NCBI GenBank assembly: GCA_965238215.1
Contig: OZ250180.1
Span: forward strand, 744,001 to 808,000
Origin: JAPULR01 sp965238215
GTDB lineage: Bacteria > Chloroflexota > Dehalococcoidia > Lucifugimonadales > GCA-2712585
Direction: 5' to 3'
DNA: 64,000 nucleotides
The notes beneath the pieces are model-generated. The model saw nothing but the letters and a program-made list of their open reading frames with translations. It ran no database searches and was not told the origin of the DNA. Shown here in pieces: positions 23,610 through 31,524 of this stretch; positions within the stretch are counted from its first letter, which is position 1, and every line of letters begins with the position of its first letter. A program made the position numbers and the translations under genes.

Positions 23610-24362
23610 ATGAGATTGAAGGACAAAGTCGCCCTCATTAGTGGAGGCTCCAGGGGCATGGGAGCCGTCGAGGCCAAGCTCTTCGCCGCCGAGGGCGCAA
23701 GCGTCGTCATCGGCGACATCCTCGAAGATGAGGGCCGCCATGTCGAAGCCGATATCAACGCCGCGGGGGGCAAGTCCCGCTTCATAAAGCTGGACGTTAC
23801 GCAGGAAGCCGACTGGCAGGCCGCCGTACACCTAGCCGTCTCCGCCTTCGGAAAGCTGGATGTCCTCGTAAACAACGCCGGCATCGGCGGCTCCCCCTGG
23901 CTCGGAGACCTCTCCAAGAAAGCCTGGGACGCAATCATGGAGGTGAACTCCACCGGCGTCTACCTCGGCACGGTCGCCGCCATCCCCGCCATCAGGGAAG
24001 CCGGCGGCGGTTCCATTATTAACATCTCTTCCCAATTGGGCATCGTCGGAGCTGACACCGGCCATCCCGCCTACCAGGCCTCCAAGGGCTCCGTCCGCAT
24101 CTTCTCCAAGTCCATCGCCATCCACTACGCCAAAGACCATATCCGCTGCAACTCCGTCCACCCCGGTCCCATCGAAACCCCCATGACGGAGAATATGAAG
24201 GACAATGAGGAGTTTGGAAGGCGTCTGCTCTCCAAAATCCCCATGGGCCGCATCGGCCAGCCCGAAGAGGTGGCCTACGGCGTTCTCTACCTAGCTTCCG
24301 ACGAATCGTCCTACGTCACCGGTGCAGAACTCGTGATAGATGGCGGTTGGGTAGCCCAGTAG
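23610..24362 (+). CDS. Short-chain dehydrogenase/reductase
   Basis: A 250-residue classical SDR. The nucleotide loop reads SGGSRGMGAVEA (a variant of TGxxxGxG), followed by DILEDEG, NNAGIGG, the catalytic ISS and YQASK, and the C-terminal YVTGAELVIDGGW. The acidic D after the second strand suggests NAD rather than NADP. It is close to the SDR at 36978-37733 (SGGSRGxGAVEAKLFA, SVHPGPIxTP, GRIGxPEDVAYGVLYLASDESS), so they are paralogues. Substrate unknown; these resemble 3-alpha/beta-hydroxysteroid or cyclohexanol dehydrogenase-type enzymes. Confidence 0.9.
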   Translation: MRLKDKVALISGGSRGMGAVEAKLFAAEGASVVIGDILEDEGRHVEADINAAGGKSRFIKLDVTQEADWQAAVHLAVSAFGKLDVLVNNAGIGGSPWLGDLSKKAWDAIMEVNSTGVYLGTVAAIPAIREAGGGSIINISSQLGIVGADTGHPAYQASKGSVRIFSKSIAIHYAKDHIRCNSVHPGPIETPMTENMKDNEEFGRRLLSKIPMGRIGQPEEVAYGVLYLASDESSYVTGAELVIDGGWVAQ

Positions 24363-24385
24363 CGCCCGCGCCTCCCCCCGGTTTC

Positions 24386-24414
24386 TTGAATTACGTCGCC
24401 TCCATTCTTATAAT
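24386..24414 (+). promoter_or_regulatory. Sigma-70 promoter of the maoC-plsX-fabG operon
   Basis: TTGAAT (24386-24391), 17 bases, TATAAT (24409-24414). A start near 24421 would leave a leader of about 20 bases before the GTG at 24442. Confidence 0.8.
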
Positions 24415-24441
24415 GCCCACAGCCTACAGAACGAGGTTACG

Positions 24442-24843
24442 GTGACCCCCACTGCCCAAGCGAAGACCCTCCCCTTAGGACGATGGAAAGCTACGCCTGA
24501 CTTCGTCGAGCAATACCTTTCGGCCCTGGAGTCCCCCTCCGCCCTCTACCAAGAGCAGCGTCTGGTTCCCCCCATGGCCCTGGCAGCCCGAACCCTCGGC
24601 CTGCTCATCGAGAAGTTAGGACTCGCCCCCGGCACCGTGCACACCTCCCAGGAAGTAATCGCCCTCAAGCCCGTGGCCCTGGACCAGGAGATCTCTGCCG
24701 TAGCCAAGCCCTCCCGCCCTTTCCGCCGGGGCCAGTGGGAATTCCTTTCCGTAGAATTCACCCTCTACGAGCAAGAAGGCAGCCAGCCTGGAGAGCAGGT
24801 ACTGCGAGGCAAAACCACCGTCATGTCCCCCGTGGAAAGCTAA
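24442..24843 (+). CDS. MaoC-like (FAS1-type) dehydratase domain protein
   Basis: A 133-residue hot-dog-fold protein, GTG start with GAGG six bases upstream. The pattern (TPDFVEQYLSALES, PPMALAARTLGLLIEKLG, PGTVHTSQEVIALKPV, GQWEFLSVEFTLYEQEG) fits the N-terminal MaoC-like half often called FAS1-like dehydratase. It has no catalytic D-x-N-P-x-H, and such halves usually need a second subunit that carries it. That subunit is the next gene, whose ATG overlaps this stop (TAATG). The two would form a heteromeric enoyl- or hydroxyacyl-thioester dehydratase. Confidence 0.8.
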   Translation: MTPTAQAKTLPLGRWKATPDFVEQYLSALESPSALYQEQRLVPPMALAARTLGLLIEKLGLAPGTVHTSQEVIALKPVALDQEISAVAKPSRPFRRGQWEFLSVEFTLYEQEGSQPGEQVLRGKTTVMSPVES

Positions 24844-25277
24844 TGCCCGTGGCCTCCGACCACCCTAACAGCGGCCTTCCCGCCCTCCGGAAGACCATCA
24901 GCCTTGAGCAGATTCGCCGCTATAGCCAGGCCTCCGGCGACTTCAATCCCGTGCACCTGGACGCAGATTTCGCCGCTAGGAGCTCCTTTGGCCGCATAGT
25001 CGCCCACGGCATGATGACCCTCGCCTTTCTATCGGAGATGCTGACCGCGCGCTTCGGCGTGGACTGGCTCTCAACCGGCAGCCTCAAGGTAAGATTCAAG
25101 CGGCCCGCCTACCCCGGAGACACCCTTCACACTTGGGGCCAAGTGACACACCAGGAGGCATCCTCCGACCACACTCTGGTAAAATGCGACGTGGCCCTCC
25201 GAAACGCATCCACCGGCGAAGACCTGATAACCGGCACGGCTACCGTCCGCCTGCCGAAAGGCCAAGACACTCCATGA
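24843..25277 (+). CDS. MaoC-family (R)-hydratase subunit
   Basis: A 144-residue hot-dog protein with the hydratase-2 motif SGDFNPVHLDADFA (catalytic Asp and His) and GRIVAHGMMTLAFLSEML. The start ATG overlaps the previous stop by one base, and its own stop overlaps the plsX ATG (ATGA). Other in-frame starts farther 5' lie inside the preceding gene and are not used. It probably acts with the upstream FAS1-like half. The place before plsX and fabG suggests a role like FabZ, dehydrating 3-hydroxyacyl thioesters in fatty acid synthesis. Confidence 0.88.
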   Translation: MPVASDHPNSGLPALRKTISLEQIRRYSQASGDFNPVHLDADFAARSSFGRIVAHGMMTLAFLSEMLTARFGVDWLSTGSLKVRFKRPAYPGDTLHTWGQVTHQEASSDHTLVKCDVALRNASTGEDLITGTATVRLPKGQDTP

Positions 25278-26326
25278 CTGGAACGAACAACCGCAGGGAA
25301 GATCGCCTCTACCGCGTCGCCGTCGACGCCATGGGCGGGGACTTCGCCCCGGCAGAGATTGTCGAAGGCGCGCTCCTGGGTGCGCGTCTTCATAACGTGC
25401 AGGTGATCCTGGTGGGGGATCCCCCCGCCCTCCAGTCGGAGCTCAATAGACTGGGAATCCCTCCCGACTCCGTGCCCCTGGTCCCTTCCAAGGGCAGCAT
25501 CAGCGAGGGTGAACACCCCGCCCGCGCCCTCCGCAACAACCCCCTCTCCTCCGTCGCAGTGGCCACCGACCTCGTCAAGACCGGCAAGGCCGACGCCATG
25601 GTCTCCATGGGTTCCACTGGCGGAGCCATGGCCAGCGCCGCCCTCGGCCTCGGTCTCTTTCCCGGCATCGAAAGGCCCTGCGTAGGCGGCCCCTTCATCT
25701 CCCTTGCCCCCCATACCGCCATCCTCGACGTCGGCAGCAACATCGACTGCCGCCCCCAGCAGCTCATGAGCTTCGCCGTCATGGGCTGCGTCTTCGTCCG
25801 CAAATTCTTCGGCATCAGCAACCCCACCGTCGGCCTCCTGAGCGTGGGAAGCGAGGAGGGCAAGGGCAACCGCCTAGTCCGGGAAGCCTACCCCATCTTC
25901 AAGGAGAGCGGCCTCAACTTCGTCGGCAACGTGGAAGGTTCGGACATCTTGGCCAATAAGACCAACGTCGTCGTGTGCGACGGCTTCGTGGGCAACGTCC
26001 TCTTGAAGTTCGCCGAATCCTTCGGTGGCTCCGCCGCCGCCTTCCTCCATGAGAAGCTGCGCGGCAAGCTGCCCGACGAAGACCTCCGTAGCCTCTCCGA
26101 GAGCTTCTACGACCTGACCAACCGCTCCCGCAAGACCAGCGGCCCCCTCTTCGGCGTCAACGGCAACGTCATCGTGGGCCACGGTGCTTCAAAAAGCCGA
26201 GAGGTAGCCGGCGCCATCGACACCGCCAAGCGGTGCATCAGCTGGGACCTCGCCAACAGCATCAAGCAGGAGTTGGCCCTTTTTGAAGACTTCATGGAAG
26301 CACACCAAGATGTCGCTCAATCTTGA
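25274..26326 (+). CDS. plsX: Phosphate acyltransferase PlsX
   Basis: A 350-residue PlsX: it makes acyl-phosphate from acyl-ACP for phospholipid synthesis. Family motifs are VAVDAMGGDFAPAEIVEGAL, SMGSTGGAMASAALGLG, LDVGSNIDCRPQQL, LSVGSEEGKGN, FVGNVEGSDI and VCDGFVGNVLLKFAES. I place the start at 25274, within the ATGA overlap, because MTGTNNRREDRLYRVAVDAMG then leads directly into the family start; the frame is open farther upstream only through the maoC gene. It overlaps fabG by 17 bases. Confidence 0.96.
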   Translation: MTGTNNRREDRLYRVAVDAMGGDFAPAEIVEGALLGARLHNVQVILVGDPPALQSELNRLGIPPDSVPLVPSKGSISEGEHPARALRNNPLSSVAVATDLVKTGKADAMVSMGSTGGAMASAALGLGLFPGIERPCVGGPFISLAPHTAILDVGSNIDCRPQQLMSFAVMGCVFVRKFFGISNPTVGLLSVGSEEGKGNRLVREAYPIFKESGLNFVGNVEGSDILANKTNVVVCDGFVGNVLLKFAESFGGSAAAFLHEKLRGKLPDEDLRSLSESFYDLTNRSRKTSGPLFGVNGNVIVGHGASKSREVAGAIDTAKRCISWDLANSIKQELALFEDFMEAHQDVAQS

Positions 26327-27059
26327 AGGCCACGTAGCCCTCGTCACCGGCGCCTCTAGGGGCATCGGCCGCGCCATCGCCCTACGGCTGGCCACCGAAG
26401 GCGTCAAGGTTGCCGTCAACTACAACTCCGGCGCAGCCCCGGCTCAGGAATTAGTAGACGATATCACTGCCGAAGGCGGTCAGGCCGAAGCCATTCAGGC
26501 CGACGTTTCCGACGAAGCCCAGGTCAAGGCCATGGTTGCCCAGGTTCGGAAGAAGTGGAATCGCCTCGACATCCTTGTCAACAACGCCGGCATCCGCAGA
26601 GACCGCCTCCTCATGCGTATGACCACCCAGGAATGGGACGATGCCATCAACGTGAATCTGCGGGGTGCCTTCTTCTGCACCAAGGCCGTCCTGCCCGCCA
26701 TGGTCCGACAGCGACGCGGTCGCATCATCAATATGTCTTCCGTCGTGGGCGTTGCCGGCAACCCCGGACAGGCCAACTATGCCGCTTCCAAGGCCGCCCT
26801 CATCGGCCTCACCAAATCCGTCGCCAAGGAAGTCGCACGGAGGAACATCACCGCCAACGCCCTGGCTCCGGGCTACATCCTGACCGGCATGGTGGAGGAG
26901 CTTTCGGAAGACCTGAAGGCCCAGGTTCTGGCTCGCGTACCCATGAACCGGCTTGGCGTTCCCGAAGATGTGGCAGGACTGGTGGCCTTCCTCTGCACCG
27001 ACGAGGCCGGCTACATTACCGGACAGGTCATCCGCGTCGACGGCGGCTTGGCTATCTAA
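26310..27059 (+). CDS. fabG: 3-oxoacyl-ACP reductase
   Basis: A 249-residue FabG-type SDR: NADP(H)-dependent reduction of 3-oxoacyl-ACP. It has TGASRGIGRAIALRL, NNAGIRRDRLLMRM, SSVVGVAGNPGQANYAASKA (Ser, Tyr, Lys triad), and ALAPGYILTGM. The N-terminal NYNSGA after strand 2 fits NADP use. The ATG at 26310 lies inside the end of plsX, with GGAAG upstream. The operon context (maoC-type dehydratase, plsX) supports fatty acid synthesis. Its end overlaps the convergent ygfZ-like gene by eight bases. Confidence 0.95.
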   Translation: MSLNLEGHVALVTGASRGIGRAIALRLATEGVKVAVNYNSGAAPAQELVDDITAEGGQAEAIQADVSDEAQVKAMVAQVRKKWNRLDILVNNAGIRRDRLLMRMTTQEWDDAINVNLRGAFFCTKAVLPAMVRQRRGRIINMSSVVGVAGNPGQANYAASKAALIGLTKSVAKEVARRNITANALAPGYILTGMVEELSEDLKAQVLARVPMNRLGVPEDVAGLVAFLCTDEAGYITGQVIRVDGGLAI

Positions 27060-28128
27060 CTCCGAAGAGTTTCGACACAGCCACAACCTCCACCCACTGC
27101 CCTTCCCCCTCACCGCAGAACCGCTTTCCTATCGTCGCGTCGGCCAGACGAACGTATCCCAACCCCACCGCATCCCCTCCGCCGGACATACCTGCCAGCG
27201 AAGTAATCGTCCCAACCCGACGACCGCCAAAGGTCAAGTAGTCCCCCTCCTCCCACTGCCCGCGCCCCCCAATCTTCAACGATACTAACGCCCTCTGCAC
27301 CTTCTCATACGTGTCCAACCGGGCGATGACCTCTTGGCCGATGTAGCAGCCCTTGTCAAAGTCGATAGCCCCTATGAGACCCGCCTCCAGAGGATTGCGG
27401 CTTTCGTCCAACTCTTTCCCGTACACCGGCAGACCCGCGCCGATCCGATACGCTTCCCAAGCCTCCGTGCCCACGGGCGTTGCCCCCCAATCTTGCAACT
27501 TCTCCAAGAACGCCCCTTCCCCACCGTCTTCAACTAGCACCCGATAGCAGGAAAGCGTTCCCAAGTCCATCCGGACCACCCAGCCACCCAACCCATCCGT
27601 CTCGAACCTCACCGAGTACCAATCCTCAAGGACGGTCAAACTCAACCCCGTCGCGGCCTCCAGAACATCGCAAGCCTTTGGACCTGCCACCGACACGAGC
27701 GCAACAAAGTCCGTCACGTCCTCCAATGTCGAGTCTTCCATGATGGTATAGCGATCTACCCACTCCATCACCCGACCCTGGGCCCCGGCCCCTGTCAACA
27801 ACATCACGAAGGGGCCCAAGTTAAGCACGTACACCAGATCGATGATGCGACCCTTGTCGCTGGTGAGAACAGTAGGCGCGCCCTCCCCTGCCGATAGATG
27901 GTCCACCCTATTAGTGGAAAGCCTGTTCAACAGGTCCAGAACATCTGCCCCCGCCGCCCGAATCTTGCCCCTTCGCCCCTCGTCGTAGACCGCAGCCCCC
28001 TCGTAAAACGCACGATACTCCAGGGCGGTATTCCCGTAGGACAATGGCCATTCGCCGGAAAACATTGGGTTGGAAGCGTTATCAGCCGAGCCGGCTGTTT
28101 CCCTCAAAGACTCAATGGGAGTCGTCAT
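27052..28128 (-). CDS. YgfZ/GcvT-like folate-binding protein
   Basis: A 358-residue protein of the COG0354/YgfZ group: tetrahydrofolate-binding, aminomethyltransferase-like fold, involved in Fe-S cluster enzyme maintenance. The decisive motif is DKGCYIGQEVIARLDTYEK, with the conserved K-G-C-Y-x-G-Q-E Cys. The N-terminal YDEGRRGKIRAAGADVLDLL and STNRVDHLSAGEGAPTVLTS are in family order. A true GcvT would lack the Cys motif. The next gene, 75 bases upstream in the same direction, is an A-type Fe-S carrier, which supports a Fe-S role. Confidence 0.88.
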   Translation of the reverse strand: MTTPIESLRETAGSADNASNPMFSGEWPLSYGNTALEYRAFYEGAAVYDEGRRGKIRAAGADVLDLLNRLSTNRVDHLSAGEGAPTVLTSDKGRIIDLVYVLNLGPFVMLLTGAGAQGRVMEWVDRYTIMEDSTLEDVTDFVALVSVAGPKACDVLEAATGLSLTVLEDWYSVRFETDGLGGWVVRMDLGTLSCYRVLVEDGGEGAFLEKLQDWGATPVGTEAWEAYRIGAGLPVYGKELDESRNPLEAGLIGAIDFDKGCYIGQEVIARLDTYEKVQRALVSLKIGGRGQWEEGDYLTFGGRRVGTITSLAGMSGGGDAVGLGYVRLADATIGKRFCGEGEGQWVEVVAVSKLFGVR

Positions 28129-28203
28129 ATCTCACCTGCTGTCTCCGAACGATCAGCCCAATACAAAAGCGGATAACCGATGGCGGTTATTGCCGCTTCA
28201 ACC

Positions 28204-28566
28204 TTAAACGCCGAAAGAATTGCCGCAGCCGCAGGCCTTCTTCGCGTTGGGGTTCTGGAACACAAAGCCCTTACCGTTCAGTCCGTCTGAAAAGTCGAGT
28301 TCCGTACCCGCCAGATAAATGTAACTGCGCTTGTCTATGAAAATACGCAAGCCGTTGTCGTCCACCACCCGGTCCGTGTCCATGGGCGTGTTCTCCACGA
28401 TGGAAAGAACGTACAGAAGCCCCGAGCAGCCGCCGCCCTTGACCCCAACCCGCAGGCCGAAGTCCTCGTTGTCGCGCCCCTCCTTGACGGCAATGCGGCG
28501 AACCGCCTTGGACGCCTTGTTCGTCACCTGAATGCCAATTGGCTTCTGCTCCGTTAGAGTGGCCAT
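28204..28566 (-). CDS. erpA: A-type iron-sulfur carrier (ErpA/IscA/HesB family)
   Basis: A 120-residue A-type carrier that passes Fe-S clusters to apo-proteins. The three conserved cysteines are in GGGCSGLLYVL and the C-terminal ACGCGNSF. FRLxV-like FGLRVGVKGG, FIDKRSYIYLAGTELDF and FQNPNAKKACGCG are typical. I use the ATG at 28566 with GGGGTG six to eight bases upstream; an ATG two codons earlier is also possible. Probably co-transcribed with the ygfZ-like gene. It may be closer to SufA or IscA; the branch is not decided by sequence alone. Confidence 0.92.
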   Translation of the reverse strand: MATLTEQKPIGIQVTNKASKAVRRIAVKEGRDNEDFGLRVGVKGGGCSGLLYVLSIVENTPMDTDRVVDDNGLRIFIDKRSYIYLAGTELDFSDGLNGKGFVFQNPNAKKACGCGNSFGV

Positions 28567-28665
28567 GTTCATCACCCCAAAAACAACTATATTCACACCA
28601 TGCCGATGCTCAATCTTATAGCCCCCACCCCATCCAAGTCAATCACGCCACACCCGTTCAATCCC

Positions 28666-28695
28666 TTGTCTAACTTTGCGTACAAGCGGTATAAT
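28666..28695 (+). promoter_or_regulatory. Promoter of tRNA-Ile
   Basis: TTGTCT (28666-28671), 18 bases, TATAAT (28690-28695), placing the start about five bases before the mature tRNA. Confidence 0.8.
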
Positions 28696-28706
28696 TCATT
28701 GGTAGT

Positions 28707-28783
28707 GGGCCCGTAGCTCAGGTGGTTAGAGCGCGGTCCTGATAAGACCGAGGTCGATAGTTCGAGTCTATCCGGGCCCACCA
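28707..28783 (+). tRNA. tRNA-Ile (anticodon GAU)
   Basis: Full cloverleaf with GGGCCCG acceptor arm paired to CGGGCCC, D-arm GCTC...GAGC, anticodon stem CGGTC/GACCG with loop CTGATAA (GAT at 28741-28743), T-arm around GTTCGAG, and an encoded CCA end (28781-28783). The last nine bases are part of a 27-base direct repeat also found at 51473. Confidence 0.97.
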
Positions 28784-28801
28784 TCCTCCACACAAAGCCG
28801 T
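28775..28801 (+). repeat. Putative attachment repeat, left copy (tRNA 3' end)
   Basis: The 27 bases from GGCCCACCA through ACAAAGCCGT, which start inside the tRNA acceptor arm, are repeated exactly and in the same orientation at 51473-51499. A repeat of a tRNA 3' end at a distance is the usual trace of site-specific integration. No integrase gene is visible near either copy. Confidence 0.65.
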
Positions 28802-29142
28802 CCCAAACACGTCCCCCCTCGCCGTGGGCAAACCCCGGCAACGCCTGCTCCCCCTATCGTGCTTTACCTTGGGGTGGCAACTCAGACACCATCGGAGGTG
28901 TTTGACTGCGACCCACTGAGAGAGCATTGGCGCCTCCCCTTAGCTCTGCCTTATTTTTTCAAAGAAATAAGTCCACCTTACGATGCCGCTTATCGCTGCC
29001 TGCTAGCCGTACAAGCTGGTCACGGTTGCCACAACCGTGAACGATGGCGGCGGTCTAGTGAAATAAACAAACGAGGCTCGCTTGCATCATGTTTAGGACC
29101 TGGTGTCCTGACTCGAGTACAGGCACGCTTGTTGCCCAAGCT
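28802..29142. other. Non-coding flank, paralogous with 51500-51665
   Basis: After the exact repeat, about 180 bases stay alignable with 51500-51665 at lower identity (for example CATTGGCGCC/CATCGGCGCC then TTAGCTCTGCC/TTAGCCCTGCC). The rest has a small perfect hairpin near 29018-29041 (CACGGTTG and CAACCGTG). No gene is seen. Confidence 0.5.
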
Positions 29143-29170
29143 TTTACTAATGAGTCCAGTTCAGTATAAT
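29143..29170 (+). promoter_or_regulatory. Candidate promoter of the class IV aminotransferase gene
   Basis: TTTACT (29143-29148), 16 bases, TATAAT (29165-29170), 30 bases ahead of the ATG. The -35 is weak. Confidence 0.5.
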
Positions 29171-29199
29171 CCCCTATAGAGTAAAGAGGAGGTGGTGAT

Positions 29200-30126
29200 A
29201 TGGCCCAGGAACTGATTGCATATCTAAACGGCGAATTTATGCCCGCCAGTCAATGTATGGTCTCCATAAGCGATCGAGGTTTTGGCGGCGACTCGGTCTA
29301 TGATGTGGAGCGCACCTTCAACGGAAAGATCTTTAGGTTAACCGCTCACCTGGACCGCCTCTATAGGTCCCTGAAATACGTGCGGATTAACCCGCGCATG
29401 ACCAAAAAGGAAATGGCTGAAATTACCCTTGAGGTTATGAGGCGTAATGAGCACCTACGGGGCAACGGAGACTGGTCTGTTGCCCAGACCATCACCAGAG
29501 GTGTGGCACTGGGTAACACCACAGGTCGCACCACCTCTGTTATTGATGACGTGCCGCCAACCGTATTCATAAACGTGTATCCGCCGCCCTTCGGGCGTTA
29601 CGCCCATTTACACGAGGTTGGCATCCACGCCATAATCCCAAAGACCCGGAATTACCACCCCGACACCATCGATAACAAGGCCAAACACCGCAGCCGTTTG
29701 AACCTTACCATGGCTCAGTTGGAAGTGGTGGAAGCCGACCCGGAAGCTTGGCCTCTCTTGCTAGACCACTATGGGAACATCTCTGAAGGTACAGGTTCCA
29801 ATTTCTTCATAGTTACGGATGGCGTTCTCCGGACTCCCACGGACACAAGCATCCTCCAGGGCCTCTCACGAGACACGACAATGATGCTCGCCAGAGACCT
29901 GGATATTCCCTGCATCGAGGAGGATATTCAGCCCTTTGACGCCTATACCGCCGACGAGGCTTTTATGACCGGCACAAGCCATTCCATGCTGCCCGTCTCC
30001 AGAATTGACTGGCGTCCCATAGGCGATGAGATGCCGGGTCCCATGGTCAAGCGGCTCCTTGCCGCTTGGAGTGAGTTGGTGGGCATGGATATTGTGGACC
30101 AGACCAGGGCCCAAGCTGGCCCATAG
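29200..30126 (+). CDS. Class IV aminotransferase (BCAT/D-amino acid type)
   Basis: A 308-residue fold-type IV PLP aminotransferase, ATG with GAGGAGG upstream. The order of motifs fits the BCAT/DAAT group: YLNGEFMPASQCMVSISDRGFGG near the N-terminus (in two parts), VYDVERTFNGKIFRL with the cofactor phosphate-side Arg, a lysine in NKAKHRSRLN aligned with the Schiff-base Lys, and the signature LDHYGNISEGTGSNFFIV. The region around the Lys is altered relative to the common K-x-x-N-Y form. It acts on amino acids or keto acids of unknown side chain. It is convergent with the amidohydrolase that follows. Confidence 0.88.
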   Translation: MAQELIAYLNGEFMPASQCMVSISDRGFGGDSVYDVERTFNGKIFRLTAHLDRLYRSLKYVRINPRMTKKEMAEITLEVMRRNEHLRGNGDWSVAQTITRGVALGNTTGRTTSVIDDVPPTVFINVYPPPFGRYAHLHEVGIHAIIPKTRNYHPDTIDNKAKHRSRLNLTMAQLEVVEADPEAWPLLLDHYGNISEGTGSNFFIVTDGVLRTPTDTSILQGLSRDTTMMLARDLDIPCIEEDIQPFDAYTADEAFMTGTSHSMLPVSRIDWRPIGDEMPGPMVKRLLAAWSELVGMDIVDQTRAQAGP

Positions 30127-30149
30127 TGAGTAACCGCTGGAGCTAAGCC

Positions 30150-31331
30150 CTAGCGGATGCGCCTGCCTCCCTGAAAGACGGCCCACAGGTTCCGCATCTC
30201 CCCTATATTCGACAGGGGATCTCCGTCGATTAGAGCAAAATCGGCCAGCTTCCCGACCTCTATCGTGCCCACGTCATTGGAGGTTCCCACCAGTTCTGCC
30301 GCCGTAGAGGTGGCGGCCTTCAGGGCTTCCATCGGACTTAGGCCCCAATCGACCATGACTTCCAGCTCCCGGACAATGTTGCCGTGGCGCATGGGGTCGC
30401 CTCCCCCGGCGTCGGTGCCGGCGGCAATCTTTACCCCAGCGGCGATGCACCGCTGGTAGCTGGCTTTGTGCCATTCCCGGACGGCCTCGGACGCGTCTAT
30501 CCTTTCCTTGGCCATGCCCCACCTCTTGGATGCTCTGAATAGAAAGTCTCTCCAAGACAATGTAGGCACCAGTATCGTGCCCTTTTCCGCCATCAGTTGC
30601 GCCGTGTCCTCGTCGATGTGAGTGCCGTGCTCGACCGAGTCGATGCCCGCCTCCACCACTTCCCTCGTGCCCATGAAACCGGTGCAGTGGGCGGCAACCT
30701 TTAGCCCCTTGCCGTGGACGAAGTCCATTACCATCCGGGCTACCTCCGCTCCCATGGTCCCGTCACCGCTGCCGTCCGTGCTAGCGCCGGTTGCTCCTAT
30801 CTTGATTACCCCAGCGCCTTGAGCAATCCTTGCTAGTATGGCCCTACGCATATCCTCTGGTGTGCTCACAGTCTCAATCTTGGAATGCCCCCAGGTTGTT
30901 GGATATTGCAGCCACTCGCCGGAGGCTGTTATGCGAGGGCCCGAAAGCGAGCCTGCCGCCACTGCCTGGGCCAATGTGATGCTAATGCCCCTGGGAGATC
31001 CTACGTCCCGCGCCGATGTCTGCCCCGTCATGATGGCCCGGTGAGCGTTTCCCGCCGCCTTTGCCAGTAGCACCTCGGGCGGATCGCTGTTCATCGCCGC
31101 AACGCCGTGTTGACCCCCGTCCCCTGCAAAATGCTCGTGGCAATCGAAAGTTCCGGGGACCAGTGTAAGGTCCTCAGCGTTTATGTCCTCAAAATGTGGA
31201 TGGTTTAACGGTGAGGTGGCGCCCTCCCCTATCCAGATGATGCGTCCATTCTCTACTGCCACGTTTACCGATGGCACCGGCTGAGAGCCCGTCCCATCTA
31301 TGAGCCGAACATTTCGAACTAGTAGATTCAT
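30150..31331 (-). CDS. Amidohydrolase (imidazolonepropionase/prolidase-like)
   Basis: A 393-residue metal-dependent amidohydrolase. The metal site shows FDCHEHFAGDGGQHG (HxH), a Lys in GVIKIGATGAST, the His of VAAHCTGFMG, the His of SVEHGTHID and the Asp of AAGTDAGGGD. The C-terminal VGTIEVGKLADFALIDGDPLS is typical. The ATG at 31331 begins NLLVRNVRLIDGTG. A longer frame to 31367 lacks support. This group includes Xaa-Pro dipeptidases, organophosphate- and carbamate-degrading enzymes and related cyclic amide hydrolases; the substrate is unknown. Confidence 0.9.
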   Translation of the reverse strand: MNLLVRNVRLIDGTGSQPVPSVNVAVENGRIIWIGEGATSPLNHPHFEDINAEDLTLVPGTFDCHEHFAGDGGQHGVAAMNSDPPEVLLAKAAGNAHRAIMTGQTSARDVGSPRGISITLAQAVAAGSLSGPRITASGEWLQYPTTWGHSKIETVSTPEDMRRAILARIAQGAGVIKIGATGASTDGSGDGTMGAEVARMVMDFVHGKGLKVAAHCTGFMGTREVVEAGIDSVEHGTHIDEDTAQLMAEKGTILVPTLSWRDFLFRASKRWGMAKERIDASEAVREWHKASYQRCIAAGVKIAAGTDAGGGDPMRHGNIVRELEVMVDWGLSPMEALKAATSTAAELVGTSNDVGTIEVGKLADFALIDGDPLSNIGEMRNLWAVFQGGRRIR

Positions 31332-31524
31332 GGTTCCCCCAATTCTTATCGCGCAATCTGCAGCCATTCTATTCGCAAGACTAAAACGTGGTCAAGGGAA
31401 CCGATAGCTGGTGCGCAATAGCCCTTGAGCCACCAGCGGCCCTCATTGCCATCTGGCCTGTTCTGGTCATATAACCTATAATCGGCTCATACCCTCCAGA
31501 CAAAACTTAGCAGGGAGTTGGGCC

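Noticed and set aside
28593..28927. Minus-strand frames opposite tRNA-Ile (e.g. GPDRLELSTSVLSGPRSN)
   Set aside because: These are translations of the antisense of a tRNA gene; such peptides are well-known false calls.
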